Source: Seminavis robusta (Eukaryota > Bacillariophyta > Bacillariophyceae > Naviculales > Naviculaceae). From it: a stretch of 32,287 nucleotides of DNA. The notes under the pieces were generated by a model. The model was not told where the DNA came from. It made no database searches and saw only the letters and a list, made by a program, of their open reading frames with translations. Location: positions 1 to 32,287 of the forward strand of contig CAICTM010001291.1 in the NCBI GenBank assembly GCA_903772945.1. Reading direction: 5' to 3'. Shown here in pieces: positions 9,822 to 19,523 of the stretch (position 1 is the stretch's first letter; each line of letters opens with the position of its first letter). The translations under genes were made by a program, and so were the position numbers.

Positions 9822-10010
9822 CAATGGGATTTCCTCGGCCGTCGGCAGTGCAGCAGAGAAAACAACAAATAGATATGAGTTTTGTTTTCTGTGCTCAACA
9901 GCAGACGACCGGAGACTTACTCTTGTTTTTCAAATTGCACCAACTTGGCCATCATGGGCCGAGAACTGACTGCCATCCCATGGTCCATAGGATTCAATGA
10001 GGGATGGTTT
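9822..10010. repeat. Dispersed repeat family, member 1
   Basis: From gacaatgggatttcctcggc to the region of gggatggttttccaatctg it parallels two other stretches in this window, near 30418-30540 and 30878-31520. Shared words include gacaatgggatttc(t/c)t, gaccggagactt, ccaacttggcc and gggatgg(c/t)tttt. It is probably a remnant of a mobile element; no coding capacity is visible. Confidence 0.7.
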
Positions 10011-10090
10011 TCCAATCTGCACCAGAGACAGCCGGCTTGGCTTGGATAACAGAGGTGCGACCGATCGATTCGATTCGAATAATTAAAACA

Positions 10091-10340
10091 ACTCACCTGT
10101 TGACGGCCGAGCTCGGAATTCTCTCCTGTTTATCATAGGAATTGAATGAGGGAGAGAAGTCAGCGCTGTACCTTCAAGTAACACTCTTGATAATACGCTT
10201 ACCTCGAATCGATTCGATCGATCGGCCGATTGGATAAAGCACTCACCATGCATTGTTGTCGGCCAAGTTTGGTTTACCTCCTGTTTACCATACGAATTCA
10301 ATGAGGGAGAGAAGTCAGTGCTGTGCCTTCAATAATAATG
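10091..10340. repeat. Imperfect tandem duplication, about 160 bp offset
   Basis: The block actcacctgttgacggccgag ... ctcctgtttatcatag-x-gaatt-x-aatgagggagagaagtcag returns at about 10243 as actcaccatgcattgttgtcgg ... ctcctgtttaccatacgaattcaatgagggag. Between the two is a run of overlapping TCGAT/ATCGA words (10202-10222). It continues the dispersed family at 9822. Confidence 0.65.
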
Positions 10341-11430
10341 GACTTTCGCTTCAATCGGTTTATCCTTAACCTTAGTAACTTCAACGGTCATTTTTCCACG
10401 AATCGATCTATTTTTGTCGAACAAGAACCTGTTACTTATGGATACACATGACCGTTGATTCTGCAACTGAAGTGCGGCTACTCTATTTCACACAGTAAAC
10501 GCCGGCAAATCGGTTCCAGAGTGCAACTGAGGGGGTAACCAAAAGGTGCGCCGTCTCAAGGAGACGGAATTCAGCAGGTTTCTGACACCATAAGAAAAAC
10601 TTCTCTGTCAGAGACCTTCTGAATCATTTTGAAAGAAAGTTCAACTTCAGTCCTGAGTTCAGTCTTGGAATTTCAGTAGAGCTCTACGTAGTGTTCCTGT
10701 ACAATGGACAACCATAACTGAGTATAATTAGAATGTCAGAAGCCCTTCTTAAAGTCTAAGAAGGCTTCTGAACACCTCATGAGCCTTCTGGATTCTTAAG
10801 AGTGCTTCTGAAGCTTTCAGAAAGTTCACCCTGGAGAGCCAGCAGGCAGATTTATAACCCCCATTTCGAAAAAAAGGTATGCAAAAGAGTGAAAACATCC
10901 TTAATTGAAGCTTTTTACCTGGAGGTGCTGATTCACAATTTCCTACTGGCATCTTATCTACTAGTAGCTGGTTCAATCTGTAGCTAGAGCTAGTACGTAG
11001 GGTTTCTGACTTTCATCATTCTTTCTGAAATTGAGATTCGGCCTTTTGGCCATTCTTCTCTCGAAATGAGTCTTTCTTGCATTTATTTTTCATGAGGGGC
11101 TGAAGACTCCGTAGCTACTGTAGGCACTGTAGGATGCATAGACCTAGTAGCTAGACAGGTGACCACCGCCCTGATCCGCTTTGTTCTTGTTGTCTAAATA
11201 TCTAGCATGGAGGTCGCACTATAATGTTAATCAGTACGATCCTTGTTCACCTCTCGTCACGACTTAGCTCTCTGACATCCAAGATCCAAAGATTGCGATC
11301 TTCTGCGGTGGTTGGTGGTTTGGCTCTTGGTTGATCAGCGCCCTTTTCCCCTTACTAGTACCCTCATTCTTTTCCCTCTCAACTTCGCCCTTCATCACAT
11401 CACACACTACGATTATTTGGTACGAGCACC
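10341..11430. other. Intergenic stretch, no gene seen; contains one strong inverted repeat
   Basis: No long coding frame with an ATG is credible here. An inverted repeat at 10737-10770 pairs cagaagcc-x-ttctta with taagaaggcttctg around a short loop, with one bulge. The wider 10545-10830 region repeats words such as ttctga and cagaag on both strands. From about 11300 the sequence becomes pyrimidine-rich, as expected of the promoter and 5' untranslated region of the gene at 11431. Confidence 0.5.
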
Positions 11431-13775
11431 ATGCGCATTAGCTTATCCAACGCTTCGGCGGCCTTGCTGTTGTTGGCTTCGTTTGGCACTTTGGCCGCCG
11501 CCGAAAGGTATTGTTTCGATGACACCCGCTTCACCGAGGCGGACTGGGCCTTTTGCCAGCAGATTCAGCCAGACTTGTTCATGTACTACACGCCCTTTCC
11601 CGAGGAGGGAAACGTCATGTTAGGCCTCCATGCTACCCGCGATACCTTTGGATGGACGGCCCTTGCCCTTGCGGGAAATGGTGGCATGAAGGGGGCTAGT
11701 CAGGTGGTAGTACGTCAAGAAAATGGCGAGTGGATTGCCGAAGACAGGCATTCGCGAGACTATGTGACTCCCTCTTTGGATGCCTCTCAGGATGTCAAGC
11801 TTCTCTTTGCGAATCAGACATCGTGTGGTGAAACCTCCTGGGGTGTCCTCATACCCATGAACTCTTGTGACGATGATGACTATCCGATTGAAGATATTAG
11901 CGTCTTTATGCATTGGGCTTTTGGTGACGGCCATACATTTGGATTTCATGGCAGCCGTCGAGGACAGTTCCACGCCAATCTAATGAGAGCTCCCAAGGAT
12001 GTACCCAGTACAGATGGATTGCCATACCTGGATATTCTCATGCCGGATGTACCCGTTGTGGTTGGAGAGGGAGGCAGTGATCCAACCAATCCTTACATTT
12101 GCAGTTTCTTTGATATTAGCCAGCTACCCAAATCCAATACCAACGAGGAGCTCGGACCTGGCTCCAAAGTTCATGTGACTCGATTCTCACCTGTTCTTGA
12201 TGAAGATTCGAAGCAATTCGTACACCACATGATCTTGTATGCCTGTGGAGGCGACGACGACAGCGACGACGACGATGACGAAGATGACGAATCAAGTGTA
12301 CCAGCAGCGCATCACAGTATTATCCCCGAATGCGAAAGTATGCCCAGTGGGTGCTCCATCATGAAATGGCCTTGGGCAGTGGGTAGTGAAGATATCATCT
12401 TTCCTGAAGATGTGGGTCTTCCCTTTGGAGGAGAGCAGACCATGCTGGTCTTGCAGATGCACTACTACAACCCGAATTTGGTTGAAGACATCAGAGATAG
12501 CAGCGGTGTTCGAGTATACTTCACAACCGAGTTACGACCCGAAGAAGCTGGTGTTATTGCGCTGAATGGTGGCACGGGTAAGTAGTGGATGTGGTTTTGT
12601 TCGCATGTAAATGTCGATTCGATTGAGTGTCGGACACTAATTTTGGTTGCTTCCTGTGATTGAAACAAATCTTAACTTAGGCCCCTGGCAGCGACCCTCC
12701 GTCCCTGCTGGACAGTCGGATTATGCATTGGACCCCATGGTCATTCCGTCCAGTTGCACGAATTACAATTGGCGCGAACCAATCACTGTGCTGGGTGTCA
12801 TCCATCACATGCACTTGGCGGGGCTCAACATGGATATCAACGTTGAAAGAGACGGAAGGAGTCTAGGTCCTTTGAGACATGAAAAGTTTTATGACTTTAA
12901 TCATCAGTCCTTGGAAGAATCGCCGCTGGGCAAGCTCGATCCAGGTGATCAACTTGTAATGAATTGCCACTATGATACTACCGGGGTGACCGAAGACATT
13001 TCGTTTGGAGATCTGACACAACAGGTAGGTATCCGTCTCGAAAACTCCCTCCTTGCTGCATCATCACTTGTCAGTTATCTCAACTATGTGTTTCGCCGAC
13101 GCGCTTACTTACTCTCAGGAGATGTGCTATGCCATTATGATGGTATATCCCGTACAAGACGTGGACGACTACAGTTACACGCCGGTTGCTTTCAACACGG
13201 AACAATGCTTCACAGCCGGCACTGGAGCATTCGCAAATGTCAGTGCTTGCACTGAAAATTACATGGAGAGCGTCCCAACGTTCTTTGACTTTCGAAACAA
13301 CGTTGAAGATGATTTCGGTGCTTTCGACATGTGCAATTCGGACTGGTACGAATCATTACTCTTGCCCTATCTGCCTGCCAGTTGTCCCGACTGCTACAAG
13401 AACAGCAACTGCACTGCAGAGGAAGTTGCTATTCACGCTCAAACTGTGGTTTGCCCGAACCAATGTAATATGATGGGGGCGTCCGTCTACCCCAATGTCA
13501 GTCAAACAGAAGCGTACGCTTCGGGTGTCTGGGGTTGTAGCGAGAATGGGCCTGCGTCGCCTGAGTTTGGCTGGGTCCAATACACCAGAGCGATTGAAAT
13601 GCAAGAAGCCAACTGTACAGCCCGCGGAGATTTGTCGCAGGTCGTTGAACTCGCGGATGTTCCTGTCGGTGCTGACGAATCTGCCGCTGATTGCGGGGCG
13701 GTATCTGGAAGCACGAAACTCATGTTGGGAGGCGCCCTCGTTGGAACATTTGTGGCCGTCTTTACCATGCTCTAA
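11431..13775 (+). CDS. DOMON plus copper type II ascorbate-dependent monooxygenase-like protein, 715 aa, three exons
   Basis: Exons are 11431-12577, 12681-13024 and 13119-13775, joined by GT-AG introns of 103 and 94 nt that keep the family frame. Residues 1-24 are a signal peptide. A DOMON domain (about 45-190; FGWTALALAGNGGMKGA, FGFHGSRRGQFHANL) precedes a dopamine beta-hydroxylase/PHM-like core. The CuA pair is HHMILYAC at 265-272. The CuB ligands appear as HHMHLAG (423-429) and the Met of LVMNCHYDT (475). A further family His is in LQMHYYNP (344). An acidic D/E run (274-289) follows the CuA motif at once. The protein ends in a hydrophobic segment (about 697-715), suggesting a GPI or membrane anchor. 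Family members hydroxylate small amines or peptides in the secretory pathway; the substrate here is unknown. Metal ligands appear intact, so activity is plausible. Confidence 0.9.
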
Positions 13776-14081
13776 ACGCAGTCAGGCCACAATGATGCTC
13801 AAAGATGTATATACATAATAAGTCAAACGTTTTCAAATTTTATTTTATAATAGCCACTTATTCCATAACTAGAGAGGGTTTCTCTGCTTCGAGCCACGGG
13901 TCCTCCTTTCCCGCTCGTGGTGCAAAAACTCCTGGCCTCTCGTCCTTCTATGTCGCAGCAGCGACACATCATACAATCATGTTGGATTGGAAGAGTTCCA
14001 ACACTTGCTCCCATCAAGTCTAAAATGACAAACCTACTCCTTCCTGTTCCTAATTGTTGCTTGCCATGTGCTTGCTAGCTA
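13776..14081. other. Convergent intergenic spacer, no feature seen
   Basis: About 300 bp between the stop of the monooxygenase and the stop of the lectin-like gene on the other strand. It is AT-rich just after the first stop (13805-13860), consistent with a 3' untranslated region. No coding or RNA feature is recognised. Confidence 0.5.
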
Positions 14082-14624
14082 TTATAGCCAACTCCGTTCA
14101 ACAAAGAGGGTATCATCTTTGAGCAACGTGTTACAGGACTCCATTTCAATGACTTCGCCCTTTTTGGGATGGTGCTTTTGTCCCAGACACTTGCCACTCT
14201 GTGAAATGGAGAATTTCTCGCTCGATCTGGATCCATGAGATGTGTAGAATCGCTGCGTTGGATTGGACCGGTCGCATATCCGCATTCGCACGGCATTGTT
14301 GTTGATGCGTTCCAGACACGTGCCCGTTCCGGGCGATTTGACCAAGAATTCGCCCCCATTCACGTCTTCAAAGGTCCACATTTGTCGTGGATCATCCACC
14401 TTGCAGCGCGTAATGTAAACGGCGTCGGGCAGACAGGGACCAAACATTCTGTTTCCGTACCAGCAAACGCCAAAGCTCTTGAGACCTAAATAGTTTCGCG
14501 TCCAGCAAAACTCTTTAAACTCGTAGTCTCGCCCCTGCCAACTGTAGTTGTCCCCAAAGTACATTTTGATTTTGAAGGTACTGCAAAAGCAGAGAAGAGA
14601 CGTGAGGACATTAAAGAGCACCAT
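14082..14624 (-). CDS. Small secreted beta-trefoil (ricin-B-like) lectin-type protein, 180 aa
   Basis: I chose the ATG at 14624 because it gives a signal peptide (MVLFNVLTSLLCFCSTF); the open frame continues upstream without a signal. The mature part has beta-trefoil features: RQMWTFED carries the QxW motif, followed by TCLERINNNAVRMRICD, QRFYT and a SGKCLGQ ... IEMESC repeat. This is the carbohydrate-binding fold only. There is no catalytic or pore-forming domain, so nothing suggests a toxin. It contains ten or more Cys, consistent with secretion and disulfides. It is likely a cell-surface or extracellular sugar-binding protein. It diverges from the LRR gene at 15006. Confidence 0.7.
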   Translation of the reverse strand: MVLFNVLTSLLCFCSTFKIKMYFGDNYSWQGRDYEFKEFCWTRNYLGLKSFGVCWYGNRMFGPCLPDAVYITRCKVDDPRQMWTFEDVNGGEFLVKSPGTGTCLERINNNAVRMRICDRSNPTQRFYTSHGSRSSEKFSISQSGKCLGQKHHPKKGEVIEMESCNTLLKDDTLFVERSWL

Positions 14625-15005
14625 GGTTGTTGTTTGTTGCTCAACAAGTTGTTCGGTTCCAACCAGGCAAACAACCAACAAAAAGTGTTTTGGAAAAGCA
14701 GTCCTCTCACTTTTTTGTTTTTGGCGAAAAATGTGAGTTCCGAGATGGCGAAGAGAGGACTGTTCCGAAGCGGCCGTTAAATTATGTATTGTACCAGTAT
14801 CACTGACGTCATGATGGCGTGGAGCAAAAGAACAGTTGAGCTTCACGAGAATGAATCAATCTAAACCAGCTCATGCTGGCTTGAATTCATCCACAACCCG
14901 GAAACTGGAGCACAGGAGCCAACGGACGAGCTGCCACCTTCCACCGTAACCATTTGAGTCGAGTCCAAGCACAGTTAGTTAGTTAGTTGTTGTTGGGAAG
15001 AAAGA
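14625..15005. promoter_or_regulatory. Divergent promoter region with perfect CRE palindrome
   Basis: The 381-bp spacer separates two head-to-head starts. TGACGTCA lies at 14804-14811, about 180 bp from the lectin-like ATG and 195 bp from the LRR ATG. This is the classical bZIP/cAMP-response element core, and related TGACGT elements control CO2/cAMP-responsive promoters in diatoms. A short (TTAG)n run sits at about 14971-14985. Shared control of both genes is an inference from position. Confidence 0.5.
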
Positions 15006-17060
15006 ATGGAGTCTGTTACTGATGGATTAGTGTGTCAAGGTGAAACAGGGGCTGATGATGACTGGTCCATTCCAGGCACTGTGGAAGACGCACGAACCCG
15101 GTTGACGCAGCTGTTTGGCCAGAGCAACAAGGATGCTGCTTCCGCCCCGTTAAACAGTTCCAGAGGCCTCGAGTTTGTGGTAGCGCTCCTGCAAAGCTAC
15201 CCCGATTTGGCCAAGGAAGCCTTTTCGTTTGGTTGTTCCAAGATGCAGCGAAGCCTTTGGGTCCGACGCGTCAAGAGAGAACCTCGTCTTCGACAGAGTC
15301 TCTCTCCCAACAGCATTCTGATCCAGCTACCTCCTCTCTGCCATGTCTTGCGCTTGGAAGCAATCACTCTTAGTGTAGTCCAAACAATTCACCAATTGGC
15401 TCCGGATGTCATCAAGACTTGGGATTCCACAGATCACGGATTACTACCTCTTCATGTCGCCTGCTTTTATCAAAACGTGGCGACCGACCTGGAGATTGTT
15501 CACTATCTCACCACGCAATATCCCAACGCCATTACGCGGGCGGGAAAAAACGTCAATGTCCCCTTTGTCGTCTACATGGAACAGTGCATTTTGAAAAATA
15601 ATAACATTGAAACCAACACCCTGAGACGAACGTCGGTCGATTCCACGTTAGAGGACAGCAGTCGAGACAATATCAATCTCATGGATCCAGCCGTCTTTGA
15701 CGCACACCACAAGGCACTCTGCGATTTGCTACTCACGGGGGATTATTTTACTCAACAAACTGGAATTGTCAATATCCTGCTGCGGGCCATTCAAGCCAAT
15801 TGTCCTCCGTTGATAGTCTACTTGATGGCCAAGGCACCACCCAAGCTATGGGCCGAAGAATTTATTGTCACGGCCCGCAATTTTGACTTGTGCGTCGCCA
15901 AGGGATTGGAGGTCATGGTGATGGCGGGCGGATCATCTACTTCTACGATGATTGGTCCATCCGATATCAAAATATCCTTTGACAAAAACATGACGTACAA
16001 AGCCTTTCAACACATTATGCAGATTGTGGCCGCCACGTCCCGTCTTGAAACACTCACCGTCATGCTACCCAACAACAACAATACCGCAGCAAGTGATGAT
16101 CGAATGGAACAATTGCAAATTTGGCATGCTCTCACGGATGGACTGCGTCAGAATCAATCCTTGAAACACATTCGAATCAAAGGCAACCACTTTGAAGCGG
16201 CGGCCGATCTCGTTTCCTACATGACTCTCCTCCAACACGCACCCAAAAGTCTCGACTTGGATGCCTGTCACATTCAACGATCACTTCCTCTCTCGGCACC
16301 ACTCGACGAATCATTATGGAAATCGTGTCGATTGGCGCGATTGGAATTGAGTTCGTGTCAATTCGAACTCGAATCGACATTTACGGCGTTTTTGCGAAAG
16401 CTGCCTCTGCTGCCAGCACTCAAGGAATTGTCCATTTACTATACAGGAGAATCCTTGTCGGTAGAGGCATCCAAGCAAGTCACAGAAGCGATTGAGAAGA
16501 TTTTGTTGAAACAACAACAACAAACTCTGCAAGATCTTTCCATTCAGGAATTGCAGCTCTCCAACATTCCACTCTTTAGCAAGGCATTAGAGAGCAATAC
16601 GAGTTTGAAAAGCTTGCAGTTGACATTTGATCATTGGCTGGATGTGGAAGTCATTGCGAGGGCGTTGAAACGGGACAACACGACGCTGCAGTCGTTTCGG
16701 TATAATATTGAAGGATCCGACGAGGATGGGGAACCACGGTGGGGTTACGGGAATATACAATACTACCTGTTGTTAAACGAGTACGGGAGGGATCTTCTCG
16801 GGCGTTACAACGAGGAGGATGAAATGTCGGCAGGTTCTTTGCTCTTGGGTCTCGTCTCGAAAGTCTTGAAAGACGATGAGAAACTGGAAGAATATCCAGA
16901 GGGGTTGACGAATATACTCTATGGCTTGTTGAGTCATCGGCCTTGTGTTTTGGCAACGGCGCTGCTTCCTACGTCCCAAGAAAAGACACATCAAAATGGA
17001 AAACGAAAAGCAGAGACCGGTCTTGATGGCGGATCCGCAAAGATACCAAGAGCGAAATAA
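15006..17060 (+). CDS. Ankyrin-like/leucine-rich-repeat protein, 684 aa
   Basis: ATG at 15006, single exon. The N-terminal part has an ankyrin-like segment (DHGLLPLHVACFYQN at about 143-157, then IVHYLTTQYPNAI). The central and C-terminal part (about 345-620) is a series of irregular ribonuclease-inhibitor-type LRRs: LETLTVMLPNNN, SLKHIRIKGN, LARLELSSCQFE, ALKELSIYYTG, LQDLSIQELQLS and SLKSLQLTFDH. It closes with LLLNEYGRDLLGRY, the same C-terminal cap style as the LRR gene at 24437. Such proteins are numerous in diatoms, mostly of unknown function and probably protein-binding. No signal peptide or membrane segment is evident. A short poly-Gln run (KQQQQ) is present near residue 504. Confidence 0.75.
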   Translation: MESVTDGLVCQGETGADDDWSIPGTVEDARTRLTQLFGQSNKDAASAPLNSSRGLEFVVALLQSYPDLAKEAFSFGCSKMQRSLWVRRVKREPRLRQSLSPNSILIQLPPLCHVLRLEAITLSVVQTIHQLAPDVIKTWDSTDHGLLPLHVACFYQNVATDLEIVHYLTTQYPNAITRAGKNVNVPFVVYMEQCILKNNNIETNTLRRTSVDSTLEDSSRDNINLMDPAVFDAHHKALCDLLLTGDYFTQQTGIVNILLRAIQANCPPLIVYLMAKAPPKLWAEEFIVTARNFDLCVAKGLEVMVMAGGSSTSTMIGPSDIKISFDKNMTYKAFQHIMQIVAATSRLETLTVMLPNNNNTAASDDRMEQLQIWHALTDGLRQNQSLKHIRIKGNHFEAAADLVSYMTLLQHAPKSLDLDACHIQRSLPLSAPLDESLWKSCRLARLELSSCQFELESTFTAFLRKLPLLPALKELSIYYTGESLSVEASKQVTEAIEKILLKQQQQTLQDLSIQELQLSNIPLFSKALESNTSLKSLQLTFDHWLDVEVIARALKRDNTTLQSFRYNIEGSDEDGEPRWGYGNIQYYLLLNEYGRDLLGRYNEEDEMSAGSLLLGLVSKVLKDDEKLEEYPEGLTNILYGLLSHRPCVLATALLPTSQEKTHQNGKRKAETGLDGGSAKIPRAK

Positions 17061-17738
17061 GGCAGCGCGATACATCAGAATAAAAGACGAGTGTTGGGGG
17101 ACGGTTGGATCCTTCCATCAGATTTTCTTCCGTGCAATGGGTGCGAGTCGAGTCAGAGTCCGCAGCCCGTCATTGAGGAATGGGAGAGGAGCCGAGAGCT
17201 GAAAGGGTCCAAGTGACAACTTGGGATGCAAGGATCCAGGCTTGCCACGGATGTAGACTACTTTGATTTCGAACTAGTTGGTGTAAAATTTACTTTAAAA
17301 TCCCGTCACTCTTTGCTAAAATCGTATGAGCTAGAACTATGACTACAACTAGTCTACTATAGAATGAAGACCTGTTTTTTGTTGTTGCAAGATTCTCTAC
17401 TATGTGTTATTGTTCTATGTATATGTTTTGGTTGTATTTAAAAGATTGTAGCATCAACAATGATAGAGGTTGGTTGTCAGGTGTCACGGGTATTAACTTT
17501 GGACTTTCGTCGCGTGGAGGACGTTCGGACAAGCACTCTGCAATAGAGGCTGCCTAGCACAGGAACCACAAACCTGGCTACCTTCGATGTGACCCTTCGA
17601 TTGAACCAACTGTATTCATCTCCGCAAAAATTGTTGTATAGCCCTGCACCCCACCAGATGCTTGCTCATTGTGTATTGTATTCATGTGTTAGTAGTCCCC
17701 TCTCCGTCGTCGCCCCCCTTACTCACTTACCTGTTGTC
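17061..17738. other. Convergent intergenic spacer, no feature recognised
   Basis: About 680 bp lie between the stops of the LRR gene and the basic-tailed protein. The stretch 17280-17460 is AT-rich. I see no repeat, RNA gene or credible coding frame. Confidence 0.45.
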
Positions 17739-19523
17739 CTAGACTGGAATGTACCGGTCAGGCTTTCTTACTCGCCGTCCAGAAAGCGTTGTTGTCGTTT
17801 GAACTGTTGTTTGCTGCTGTGTGTCCGTCACAGGTTGTGCCGTCGTCTTCTTCTTGCCCTTCGTCTTTGGCTTTGTCGACTTTTTCTTGGTGGCCGTCGC
17901 GCGTCTACGTTTAATTCTAGGTTGTTCTGCCACCCGCCGGGGCTTTGCCTTGACTTGTTCAGCGATTCTCTGAGATGCAATTGCCGCCATGCGTCTCTTT
18001 GATCGTCGCAAAGTTGATTGTGCTGTGTCCACATTGTCCTCCTCATCGACTCGGTTGTCGACCAGTGGTTCTTCAGCATCAACTTGCTGTTGTTGTTCCT
18101 TGACCTCTGCCTCGACCAGTGGTTCTTCAGCCTCCATTTGGCCAGTCACGAATTCGTAATAAGTATCGTCCGAGGCAACGCCTGCCTCCAATCGTAGTGT
18201 TTTGTGCCGCCGCATCAATTCCTCGACAAGGTCTCCACAATCCTTCATCAATGCTGCGAGAATGTTGTTGGGTTCCACTCCAAGTAGCACGCCACTCATC
18301 ATTCGCATCTCCAATACAAATGGTTGTCGTCCATGCACACTGATCTTGAAGTGTTTCACATGCCACTTTTGAATGTATGGTACCACTGCTGTGCATGTGG
18401 GAACCACCCCTGCTTCGCATGTGATTGTGGCATCGGATGCCATCTTGTTGTCGTCGTCGACGATCGAGACTTTTTCTATTGCCTCGACGTCTTTAGTTGT
18501 TGTTGGTTGTTGTTCTACTACTACGGGTGCTGCATCTTCCATGCAGAAGTCCTTGACCTTGCGATAGACAAATCGTCGGTTGGCAATCTGTTCTCGCGTA
18601 TTCAAGGTGCAAATTTCGTCGTCAGCGTTGCGCTGAATTCCTCCGTGGTGCAAGTGGCACATGGCAAGTTCGAACATGTAAGGGTTCTTTTCGTTGACCA
18701 TGAACCAGTGGGAAACTTTCTTGTCATTTCCTTTCTTCGCCTGGATGAAACGAACAAGTCCCTCGAGGTCTTGATGCACGGCATCAATTTGAATGTACAG
18801 TTTGGCTTTTTGTAGGTATGCTTTGTCGCTTTGGAACCATTTGTTGTTGGTGATCCATTTGGCCACTTGTTGGTATCCGTACTCTTGAATCAACTGGACA
18901 AGATCCAAGACGCGTTCGTGGGGTGTGGGAGTGCCGACGGAAATGAATTGTTGTTGGGCTTCCTGCCAGTATTCGTCTCGGGCCTGTGGCACATGTTTGT
19001 TCATGTCTCGATAGACACGGCGGTTCTCAGCTTGTTCGCTCTTGTCAGAAGAGTACCCCACTACAGTGTTGACGGGAGCAAAGGATAAACGGTTTCCATT
19101 GCTCCGTTCGGTGTCTTGGCCGTAATGGGTCTTCCAGCGAGCGTTGGCTGAATGACTGGTTTGGATGTGACAGCCTTTGGGCCGGTGCTGGTTGTATTTG
19201 TCGTATCCGTAGTGACCATGCTGATCCGCAGGAACCAGGGAAAGGTCGTAGGCACCTAGGCAGCGACCGTGCTGCTGGAATTCCACATCAGGATTCGTTC
19301 CGTACGTGTGCAACAGTGCCGCGGTTTCGACGCATGTCTTGTCCAACTCGTCCAGTTGGAATGTTGGGACTTCCTCTGCTGCAGGAACATCCTTGTTGTC
19401 GTTGTTGTTGCCCGTCATCTCATTGGCGACCTTGAGAACGGGGGTCTTCTTGGTGTTGCTGTTGTTGTTGTCGGTGGTCCATGACCACGAGAGCAGCTTG
19501 ATGATAGAAGAAGAGAACTTCAT
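17739..19523 (-). CDS. Unrecognised protein with basic, probably nuclear C-terminus, 594 aa
   Basis: ATG at 19523, single exon. I do not recognise the family. The N-terminus is rich in Asn (TDNNNSN, GNNNDNKD). Residues about 80-330 form a dense globular part with several His/Trp/Tyr-rich segments (GRCLGAYDLSL, GHYGYDKYNQHRPKGCH, YGYQQVAKWITNNKWF, VSHWFMVNEKNPYMFELAMC). A middle part is Val/Thr/Asp-rich, and an acidic Glu-rich run (EEPLVEAEVKEQQQQ) is followed by about 110 strongly basic residues (LRRSKRRMAA, RIKRRRATATKKK) typical of nuclear localisation. It ends SGRRVRKPDRYIPV, an RxRKPxRY-type tail seen in chromatin proteins and also near the ends of some Copia polyproteins. A nuclear or DNA-binding role is inferred from composition only. 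Confidence 0.7.
   Translation of the reverse strand: MKFSSSIIKLLSWSWTTDNNNSNTKKTPVLKVANEMTGNNNDNKDVPAAEEVPTFQLDELDKTCVETAALLHTYGTNPDVEFQQHGRCLGAYDLSLVPADQHGHYGYDKYNQHRPKGCHIQTSHSANARWKTHYGQDTERSNGNRLSFAPVNTVVGYSSDKSEQAENRRVYRDMNKHVPQARDEYWQEAQQQFISVGTPTPHERVLDLVQLIQEYGYQQVAKWITNNKWFQSDKAYLQKAKLYIQIDAVHQDLEGLVRFIQAKKGNDKKVSHWFMVNEKNPYMFELAMCHLHHGGIQRNADDEICTLNTREQIANRRFVYRKVKDFCMEDAAPVVVEQQPTTTKDVEAIEKVSIVDDDNKMASDATITCEAGVVPTCTAVVPYIQKWHVKHFKISVHGRQPFVLEMRMMSGVLLGVEPNNILAALMKDCGDLVEELMRRHKTLRLEAGVASDDTYYEFVTGQMEAEEPLVEAEVKEQQQQVDAEEPLVDNRVDEEDNVDTAQSTLRRSKRRMAAIASQRIAEQVKAKPRRVAEQPRIKRRRATATKKKSTKPKTKGKKKTTAQPVTDTQQQTTVQTTTTLSGRRVRKPDRYIPV

Noticed and set aside
14082..14624. Possible toxin, because of the ricin-B-type fold
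   Set aside because: Only the sugar-binding beta-trefoil is present. There is no catalytic or pore-forming domain, and the fold is common in harmless lectins.
14625..14846. Upstream extension of the lectin-like protein
   Set aside because: The upstream frame lacks a signal sequence, while the ATG at 14624 gives a typical one. The extension also overlaps the probable divergent promoter.
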